NCBI GenBank assembly: GCA_018814505.1
Contig: JAHIZQ010000306.1
Span: 1 to 7,433 of the forward strand
DNA: 7,433 nucleotides
Direction of reading: 5' to 3'
Source of the DNA: Candidatus Omnitrophota bacterium
GTDB taxonomy: Bacteria; Omnitrophota; Gorgyraeia; Tantalellales; Tantalellaceae
The notes beneath the pieces are model-generated. The model saw only the letters and a program-made list of their open reading frames with translations. It was not told where the DNA came from and did no database searches. Every line of letters starts with the position of its first letter. Position 1 is the stretch's first letter. Shown here piece after piece: positions 1 through 4,804 of this stretch. The translations under genes were made by a program, and so were the position numbers.

Positions 1-19
1 ATAAAATTTTAAATTTTAT
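1..19. repeat. AT-only inverted repeat
   Basis: Two perfect 9-nt arms, ATAAAATTT and AAATTTTAT, flank a single T. With a one-base centre it cannot form a good RNA hairpin, so if it means anything it is a protein-binding palindrome. It is made only of A and T in AT-rich DNA, so chance is quite possible. Confidence 0.25.
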
Positions 20-22
20 TAT

Positions 23-103
23 TTGGAAGTCATCGAGAGGTTTTATAAATTGATCAAACGAGCAGGGATTGATAGTATCAAAAATAACATGAAAGAATTA
101 TGA
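23..103 (+). other. Possible remnant: C-terminal fragment of a small protein
   Basis: This frame is open from just after a TAA at 2-4 to the TGA at 101-103. The first plausible start is a TTG at 23, with no Shine-Dalgarno site. The predicted 26 residues include FYKLIKRAGIDSIK, which resembles FYEILKRDGFKSAK near the end of the DUF1353-like protein encoded at 238-657: 7 of 14 positions are identical. It may therefore be the tail of a decayed paralogue. The match is short and the upstream part is outside the window, so this is a weak call; random open frame is the main alternative. Confidence 0.15.
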
Positions 104-141
104 AAAGAAAAAATAAAGTAGTTTTGAAACAGGGGGAAGGC

Positions 142-171
142 AAGTCTTTTTAACAAAAGTCTTCTTAATCA
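142..171 (+). repeat. Two-copy 15-nt imperfect tandem repeat with overlapping hairpin
   Basis: AAGTCTTTTTAACAA (142-156) is followed directly by AAGTCTTCTTAATCA (157-171), identical at 12 of 15 positions. The second copy also forms the left arm of a hairpin (159-166 pairing with 172-179, loop of 5 nt, one G-T pair). It lies 66 nt upstream of the DUF1353-like gene, so it could be an operator or a leader structure. No regulator is identified. Confidence 0.35.
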
Positions 172-237
172 AAGAAGATATAGAAATAGTTGATATAAAC
201 TTTTGACAATACGCAGGGATTCGGGAGGATAAAAACT

Positions 238-657
238 ATGGGCGTATACGTTTATTGTACAAGAGAAGAGTATAAGCACAAATCGTCCATAAAAAATCGT
301 GAATTTGAAAATGAGTGGTTTAAGCTTGAAAAAGACGGAACCATAACAGTAAAAGGGGTTAATCAGAATGGTTATGCTTGGGACGGGTGTAGTCCCAAAT
401 TTTTAAAAATCGCGGATATGTATTTTGGTACACCTGAAGGGGTTCTGAATTTAACAACAGGCAAACCAAAGACCTATTATGCTTCGATGATACACGATAT
501 ATTATATCAATTTAGTGAAAAGATTAAGCATTTGGTGAAGCGGGAAGAGGCCGACAGAGAATTTTATGAAATTTTAAAGAGAGACGGATTCAAATCCGCT
601 AAATGCTATTACTGGGGCGTAAAATTGTTTGGCAGAATTTGGTGGGGGCGAAAATAG
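238..657 (+). CDS. DUF1353-like small protein
   Basis: This is a soluble 139-residue protein of unknown function, resembling the DUF1353 family common in phages and accessory DNA. Family-type features are, in order: YAWDGCSPK at residues 46-54 (the conserved aromatic-x-DG-x-S/P segment), SMIHDILY at 83-90 with the conserved His-Asp pair, EEADREFYEIL at 103-113 (the conserved Ala-Asp-Arg), and an aromatic end VKLFGRIWW at 128-136. The length suits the family. The ATG at 238 is preceded by GGGAGG at 223-228 with 9 nt spacing, which fixes the start. There is no signal peptide or membrane helix. It stands alone, with no phage structural, lysis or integrase gene in view, so a phage or cassette origin is only inferred. 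The family has no settled biochemical activity. Confidence 0.75.
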   Translation: MGVYVYCTREEYKHKSSIKNREFENEWFKLEKDGTITVKGVNQNGYAWDGCSPKFLKIADMYFGTPEGVLNLTTGKPKTYYASMIHDILYQFSEKIKHLVKREEADREFYEILKRDGFKSAKCYYWGVKLFGRIWWGRK

Positions 658-795
658 CGGTTCTTGTTTTATGTTTGCTAGTGGCGGGGTTCAGCCAGAC
701 ATAAGCGTGTGGCGGCATAATGGATGTCGGGTAAAAATCGAAACATAGTTGTCCAGCCTTTTTATTCCTATCATATAACACTCTAATCCTTTTAA
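658..795. other. GC-rich intergenic island, nature unknown
   Basis: The interval between the DUF1353-like and MATE genes has a core (about 680-730) clearly richer in GC than its AT-rich flanks. The core carries GTGGCGG twice (681-687, 709-715) and CATAA twice, and inverted pairs TTATGT/ACATAA (669-674, 699-704), TGGC/GCCA (682-685, 694-697) and GACAT/ATGTC (698-702, 724-728). A 60-residue antisense open frame crosses it but has no protein-like features or ribosome site. A dispersed non-coding repeat or structured RNA is possible; I cannot identify one. No intrinsic terminator is visible after the DUF1353-like gene. Confidence 0.3.
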
Positions 796-812
796 ATGTA
801 TGTAATGGTGTG

Positions 813-818
813 TATAAT
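813..818 (+). promoter_or_regulatory. Candidate -10 box of MATE gene, leaderless start
   Basis: A perfect TATAAT, within TGTATAATAG, lies 7 nt before the ATG at 826. That spacing places the transcription start on or next to the start codon. No convincing -35 hexamer is seen 16-18 nt upstream (TTTTAA at 790-795). The same ten-base string occurs before the glycosyltransferase gene on the other strand. Confidence 0.45.
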
Positions 819-825
819 AGCCATT

Positions 826-2271
826 ATGAAAAAGTTCAGGAAACTTGTGACCGGAGATAGTCAGAAAAAAGGTGGTATCAAGGAGATGGTGGCCATCGCT
901 CTGCCGATGGTGGTTTCACAGGCTTGTTATACCGCCATGACCTTTACAGATAGGATGTTTTTGTCTCGGCTTGGCATAGACTTTATGAATGCTTCAATGG
1001 TTGGAGGTTTGACAGTGTTCATGATGATGACATTCTTTCTGGGACTTACGGGGTACGCGACGGCGGTTGTCGCGCAGTATCTGGGAGCTGGGCAGAAGGA
1101 TCAGTGCGCTGTTGTTTTGACGCAAGCAGTTATAATCGCTTTTCTAGCATATCCCTTAATCTTCTTTTGCCGGCCTCTCGCTTATAGACTTTTCGATATT
1201 TTTGGTATCATGCCGAGTCAACTCGTGCCGCAAAAACTTTATTTCGATATTCTTATAGGAGCTGTAATAATCACGCTTCTTCGGAGTTGCTTGAGCGCTT
1301 TTTTCTCGGGAGTAGGGAAGACAAAGATGGTCATGATGTCTGGTCTTACCGCGATGAGCGTGAACGTTATTGTAAACTATATCCTCATATTCGGGAAGTT
1401 TGGCATGCCGGCCATGGGTATTAGAGGCGCCGCTTACGGTACAATAATTGGCAGTGCCAGTGGACTGGCAGTACTACTTATATCCTACTTACGGAAAAAG
1501 AACTTTAGGAAGTTTAATGTTTCCAGATCTTTTCGGTTTAATGGTGAAGTTATGCGAAAACTTTTTCATTTCGGGTATCCGGCAGGTCTTGAGATGTTCC
1601 TAAACCTTTTGGCGTTTGATGTAATAGTTATGATATTTCATTCGGCCGGCGCGGTTGCCGCAACCGCATCGACGATTGTCTTTAATTGGGATATGGTCTC
1701 GTTTGTTCCGCTTTTGGGTATAGAAGTAGGGGTGACTAGCCTTGTAGGGCGATACATGGGAGCGGGCAAACCGGATACGGCGCATAAGGCGACTATGTCA
1801 GGGCTGAAGCTTGGGATGGTATATTCGGCACTTGTTTTTATATTATTTGCGGGGTTGCCGGGAATGTTGGCAGAGGTCTTTCGTCCCGCCGCGGCGGGCA
1901 GTATATTTGCCGCGGCTCTTCCCGTAACGGTGTTTATGATACGCTTAGCATCTATTTACGTTTTAGCCGAAGCTGTTTTTGTCGTATTTATAGGCGCCCT
2001 GCGCGGCGCGGGTGACACTTTTTGGGCAATGTTTATTTCGGTTGCTTTGCACTGGGTGCTTGTTCCAATACTCTATGTCATGCTTAAAGTTTTGAATACT
2101 GGGCTTGAGGTAGCTTGGCAGGCCGTTGTGGGGATGTTTTTCTTGTTCTCGGTATTTGTCTACTTACGTTATCGTAGCGGCCGGTGGCGCGGAATATCCG
2201 TGGTGAAACTGCCGAAAGTTGTTTCAGTTCCGGGCATCATAAATGATTTTCATGAACCCTCAGACTTGTAA
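826..2271 (+). CDS. MATE family efflux transporter
   Basis: This is an inner-membrane protein of the MATE (multidrug and toxic compound extrusion) family, which exports organic cations or drugs in exchange for Na+ or H+. From Met 826 it has 481 residues, near the usual 450. It is hydrophobic throughout with about 12 helices in two related halves. Half one begins IALPMVVSQACYTAMTFTDR and has VAQYLGAGQ at residues 82-90. Half two begins GYPAGLEMFLNLLAFD and has GRYMGAGKP at 308-316. Further family signatures are the FSGVGKTKM loop, NYILIFGKFGMPAMGIRGAA around 183-203 and ALRGAGDTF around 391-399. An in-frame ATG at 796 would add ten residues, but it lies upstream of the likely -10 box and, like 826, lacks a Shine-Dalgarno site, so I prefer 826. 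A short soluble tail follows the last helix. Substrate is not predictable; a polysaccharide flippase is less likely. Confidence 0.88.
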   Translation: MKKFRKLVTGDSQKKGGIKEMVAIALPMVVSQACYTAMTFTDRMFLSRLGIDFMNASMVGGLTVFMMMTFFLGLTGYATAVVAQYLGAGQKDQCAVVLTQAVIIAFLAYPLIFFCRPLAYRLFDIFGIMPSQLVPQKLYFDILIGAVIITLLRSCLSAFFSGVGKTKMVMMSGLTAMSVNVIVNYILIFGKFGMPAMGIRGAAYGTIIGSASGLAVLLISYLRKKNFRKFNVSRSFRFNGEVMRKLFHFGYPAGLEMFLNLLAFDVIVMIFHSAGAVAATASTIVFNWDMVSFVPLLGIEVGVTSLVGRYMGAGKPDTAHKATMSGLKLGMVYSALVFILFAGLPGMLAEVFRPAAAGSIFAAALPVTVFMIRLASIYVLAEAVFVVFIGALRGAGDTFWAMFISVALHWVLVPILYVMLKVLNTGLEVAWQAVVGMFFLFSVFVYLRYRSGRWRGISVVKLPKVVSVPGIINDFHEPSDL

Positions 2272-2385
2272 TTCAAAGAAAAATAGTACAGTCAGTTATT
2301 TCCTGATTAGTAAAAAGATTAATAGAAATGTTTAGATGCTCGTTCTATTTATTCGAAATTTCTTAAATGAGAGGAGTATAACGCT

Positions 2386-3405
2386 ATGGTTAGAACTAAA
2401 ATAATATGTACTCTTGGTCCTGCGTCATCCGGCGAGACGGTAATTAGAAAAATGATGTTTGCTGGTATGGATGTAGGACGCCTTAATTTTTCGCATGGCA
2501 CGTCGAGAGAATTATTAAACAGAATAAAACTTATTCGGTTACTGAATAAAAAATATCGCAGGCGTATTAAGATTCTTGGCGATTTGCAAGGTCATCGTAT
2601 TAGGATAGGCGATCTTGCTATGCCGGTTTTGCTTAAAAAAAACAAGGTGGTGCAGGTTACTCAGAAAAACATAAAAGGTACGCAGGGAGAGATACCTTTT
2701 GATTATCAAGGCCCGTTACGCAGTATTAAAAATGGACATCAAATATTTATAGATGATGGAAACATTGCCTTAGAAGTTATAGGAAGAACTAAGAATAGAC
2801 TTAAGACTAAGATAATAGTGGGCGGACTCCTGAAGGAGCATAAAGGCGTGAATATTCCAGAGGCAAGGCTTGAGTTCGGAGCGATAAGTCAGAAAGATAT
2901 ACAGGATATATTGTTTTGCGAGAAAAACAATGTTGAGTATATAGCGCAGTCATTTGTGCGTTCGAAGAAGGATATTTTGGAGTTACGAGATGTGCTTGGG
3001 AAAAGCTCTCGGTGTCGGATAATCGCTAAAATAGAGAATAAGGAAGGCATAAAGAATATTGATGAAATAATCAAGGTTTCTGATGGCATCATGATAGCGC
3101 GGGGAGACATGGGTGTATCTTTGCCCATTTACGAAATTCCGCTTATACAAAAGATGATTATCAAGAAATGTAACCGTGCGAAAAAATTTGTTATTACCGC
3201 GACACAGATGCTTGATAGCATGACGGAACACCTCCGGCCTACCCGTGCGGAGGTAACGGATGTAGCAAATGCTATAATAGATGGAACCGACTTTGTTATG
3301 CTCTCGGCTGAATCAGCTGTAGGTAAACACCCGGTTGAAACTGTTGAGATGATGAATAATGTAATAAAGTTTACTGAAAGACATCTGAAGAAGAAAGTTT
3401 TATAA
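2386..3405 (+). CDS. pyk: Pyruvate kinase lacking the C-terminal domain
   Basis: It converts phosphoenolpyruvate and ADP to pyruvate and ATP, the last step of glycolysis, in the cytoplasm. Catalytic A-domain motifs are present: [11 protein letters not shown] (4-14), GRLNFSHG (31-38), [10 protein letters not shown] (212-221) with the catalytic Lys215 and metal ligand Glu217, ARGDMG (238-243) with Asp241, [10 protein letters not shown] (270-279), and [18 protein letters not shown] (285-302) with VMLSAES (304-310). The B domain spans roughly 76-150. The protein stops at 339 residues where most family members have about 470, so the whole C domain, which binds allosteric effectors and supports tetramers, is missing. 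The nucleotide-site segment reads [11 protein letters not shown] (65-75), with His where Pro is usual. GAGGAG at 2371-2376, 9 nt from the ATG, sets the start. The 114-nt gap after the MATE gene holds no clear terminator or promoter, so cotranscription is possible. Confidence 0.9.
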   Translation: MVRTKIICTLGPASSGETVIRKMMFAGMDVGRLNFSHGTSRELLNRIKLIRLLNKKYRRRIKILGDLQGHRIRIGDLAMPVLLKKNKVVQVTQKNIKGTQGEIPFDYQGPLRSIKNGHQIFIDDGNIALEVIGRTKNRLKTKIIVGGLLKEHKGVNIPEARLEFGAISQKDIQDILFCEKNNVEYIAQSFVRSKKDILELRDVLGKSSRCRIIAKIENKEGIKNIDEIIKVSDGIMIARGDMGVSLPIYEIPLIQKMIIKKCNRAKKFVITATQMLDSMTEHLRPTRAEVTDVANAIIDGTDFVMLSAESAVGKHPVETVEMMNNVIKFTERHLKKKVL

Positions 3406-3426
3406 AAATGGGTGTTTGTCCTATTT
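3406..3426. terminator. Weak candidate bidirectional terminator between convergent genes
   Basis: AAATGGG (3406-3412) can pair with CCTATTT (3420-3426) around a 7-nt loop, giving seven pairs including one G-T. It occupies the 15-nt gap between the pyruvate kinase stop and the glycosyltransferase stop and overlaps the latter. The stem is short and AT-rich and there is no long T tract, so it is a poor intrinsic terminator; it is listed because no better one is visible for either gene. Confidence 0.25.
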
Positions 3427-4515
3427 AATCATAAGTTTTTCATTATAAACGGATATTATGTTTGGCCAATCAAATTTGGTAACGCTTTCTCTTGGGGCAG
3501 AGTAGTTGTGGGGCTTAAGTATCATCTCTTCCAGTTTTGATATAAAGTCTTTCTGATCCGAATAATAATTATCGGGATATTTCCCGATAGGTACAAGCTC
3601 AGGATAGGATAGGCGTTTCGGTAAGAGGGGGACGCATCCCGAGTAGATTGCCTGGACTATACTGATACCGAAAAAGTCATGATGAGAAGTTACCGGGAGG
3701 ATATCTGCCTTCCAGAGCCAGTCAATATACGCGGCTGTGTTTTCCACATATCCGAAATGCACTATATTTTCTTTTAAGTGTTTGCGTGCTTTTAAGAATA
3801 TTTCCGGGATTGTATTAAAACATTCGCCAAGAAATGCGACGTTGAAATCTATATTCTTGGTTTTTAGTGAGATTAAAGCGTTAACAAAGTCTTCCGGGTT
3901 TTTATCATGTTCCCAACGGTGGTTCCATAATATCAAAGGTTTTTTATTTTTTACGGGTTTTGATTTTGTCCGCGACATTTTATTTAAATCAACCCCGATA
4001 TGCAAAACCTCGCTTTTAGCTCTAATTATATCAACTGTTTTCAGTTCCTGGTTATCGGGGAACGTTTTCAGAAAACGTTTTAGATCTTTAAGAAAAATAT
4101 CCTTATGGTACGCGGAATTAAAAAAAACTTTATTCGCAGTATACGCAGAGATGTAGTTTATAAAAGAAAAGTGATAATCACGTTTGTTTTTTACATCTCT
4201 GTCTATGGGGGACCATGGATAGGTTAGTTGGTTTTCATGAAAATATATTGCGGTAGGCACATTAACGGTTTTTTCGCGTGTAAGCGCAAGAAAACTGCTC
4301 AGGTTAAGCATATCCGTTGCCAAGATAAGATCCGGGATGAGATTCATTTTATTAAATTGCGCGGCTAAAGTTATTGCCCCGCCATTCATCCGCCATTTCC
4401 AAAAACTGCCCGGCATAGACAGGATCTTAATGTTATGCGGACTGTACTTTTTAAGGCCATCGGCCCAGGCTTTATGAGATCCTGCGTAGTACGGTTCGAG
4501 TAAAAGAATATTCAT
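3421..4515 (-). CDS. QTMAN/GTDC1-like glycosyltransferase (tRNA-queuosine mannosyltransferase family)
   Basis: This 364-residue cytoplasmic GT-B enzyme belongs to the family of vertebrate GTDC1 (QTMAN), which adds mannose from GDP-mannose to queuosine-34 of tRNA-Asp. The N-terminal family domain (former DUF3524) shows LLEPYYAGSHKAW (5-17), MPGSFWKWRMNG (34-45), YFHENQLTYPW (91-101) and VFFNSAYHKDIF (130-141). The C-terminal sugar-nucleotide domain shows ILWNHRWEHDKNPEDF (195-210), VAFLGECF (226-233), HFGYVEN (253-259) and HHDFFGISIVQAIYSGC (278-294), then LPKRLSYPEL. Length and motif order match the family along the whole protein. The usual E-x7-E pair appears here as Asp280 and Gln288. The start ATG lacks a Shine-Dalgarno site but has a TATAAT box 8 nt upstream. 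No queuosine synthesis gene is nearby, so activity on tRNA is inferred from family; another acceptor is possible. Confidence 0.8.
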   Translation of the reverse strand: MNILLLEPYYAGSHKAWADGLKKYSPHNIKILSMPGSFWKWRMNGGAITLAAQFNKMNLIPDLILATDMLNLSSFLALTREKTVNVPTAIYFHENQLTYPWSPIDRDVKNKRDYHFSFINYISAYTANKVFFNSAYHKDIFLKDLKRFLKTFPDNQELKTVDIIRAKSEVLHIGVDLNKMSRTKSKPVKNKKPLILWNHRWEHDKNPEDFVNALISLKTKNIDFNVAFLGECFNTIPEIFLKARKHLKENIVHFGYVENTAAYIDWLWKADILPVTSHHDFFGISIVQAIYSGCVPLLPKRLSYPELVPIGKYPDNYYSDQKDFISKLEEMILKPHNYSAPRESVTKFDWPNIISVYNEKLMIK

Positions 4516-4523
4516 TGCAAACT

Positions 4524-4529
4524 ATTATA
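4524..4529 (-). promoter_or_regulatory. Candidate -10 box of glycosyltransferase gene, leaderless start
   Basis: Read on the minus strand, TGTATAATAG contains a perfect TATAAT whose end is 8 nt from the ATG at 4515. Transcription would begin within a base or two of the start codon, and no Shine-Dalgarno site fits in between or upstream. No clear -35 hexamer is seen. Confidence 0.45.
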
Positions 4530-4613
4530 CAACATAAATCCGATATAAATAAGGTAATATCGTATTAGCCAAAATTGGATGTTAGGCTTCTTAAGGACAA
4601 GGGAAAGAGGAAC

Positions 4614-4637
4614 GGGTCAAACGCGTTTTGTTTGCCC
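4614..4637 (+). other. Hairpin with a single bulged T in divergent intergenic region
   Basis: GGG-CAAAC (4614-4616, 4618-4622) pairs with GTTTG-CCC (4630-4637) around a 7-nt loop, with T4617 bulged. The inner part holds the perfect palindrome AAACGCGTTT (4619-4628). It is a GC-rich patch in an otherwise AT-rich 289-nt gap (4516-4804) between divergent genes. No T tract follows on either strand, so it is not an intrinsic terminator. GTTAGAT follows at 4651-4657. An operator, or the remnant of a recombination site, are options. Confidence 0.35.
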
Positions 4638-4694
4638 CGCTCAGCGCAATGTTAGATATAAAATAGAGAGATATATCGAGTATCTTTAATCCCA

Positions 4695-4709
4695 TATAAT
4701 TTTTATAAT
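4695..4709 (+). promoter_or_regulatory. Candidate -10 boxes for the COG2509 gene
   Basis: Two perfect TATAAT hexamers lie close together at 4695-4700 and 4704-4709, in AT-rich DNA 95-110 nt before the ATG at 4805. No good -35 hexamer is found at the right distance for either, so the assignment rests on the -10 boxes and position alone. Confidence 0.3.
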
Positions 4710-4804
4710 AAGCAAACACATGTTAACTTCAAAAAGATACAAAAAAATAAAAATGCGACATAAAGAGACGAACATAGAATAAAAAAAGGAAGCATTACAT
4801 TAAA

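Noticed and set aside
203..208. TTGACA as a -35 box for the DUF1353-like gene
   Set aside because: The matching -10 position would fall on the ribosome site at 223-228, leaving a transcript without it, and no TATAAT-like hexamer is there.
599..781. Antisense open frame of 60 codons across the end of the DUF1353-like gene and the GC-rich island
   Set aside because: No ribosome site, no recognisable motif, and it overlaps a real gene; probably a by-product of the island's composition.
796..825. ATG at 796 as the MATE start
   Set aside because: It lies upstream of the TATAAT at 813-818, has no ribosome site, and adds ten residues that are not part of the family's usual N-terminus; it cannot be fully excluded.
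1885..1898. 14-nt perfect palindrome CCCGCCGCGGCGGG in the MATE gene
   Set aside because: It encodes an Arg-Pro-Ala-rich loop with GC-rich codons and has no loop for an RNA hairpin; chance is a sufficient explanation.
2289..2311. Hairpin AGTCAG/CTGATT after the MATE gene as a terminator
   Set aside because: Only six pairs including a G-T, and no T tract follows.
3737..4156. 139-codon plus-strand frame opposite the glycosyltransferase gene
   Set aside because: The minus strand carries strongly conserved family motifs over this stretch; the plus frame has Cys/Phe/Ser-rich sequence typical of a shadow and no Shine-Dalgarno site.
4720..4782. 20-codon lysine/arginine-rich ORF (MLTSKRYKKIKMRHKETNIE) ending 22 nt before the COG2509 start
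   Set aside because: No Shine-Dalgarno site and the composition simply follows the A-rich leader; a leader peptide is not supported.
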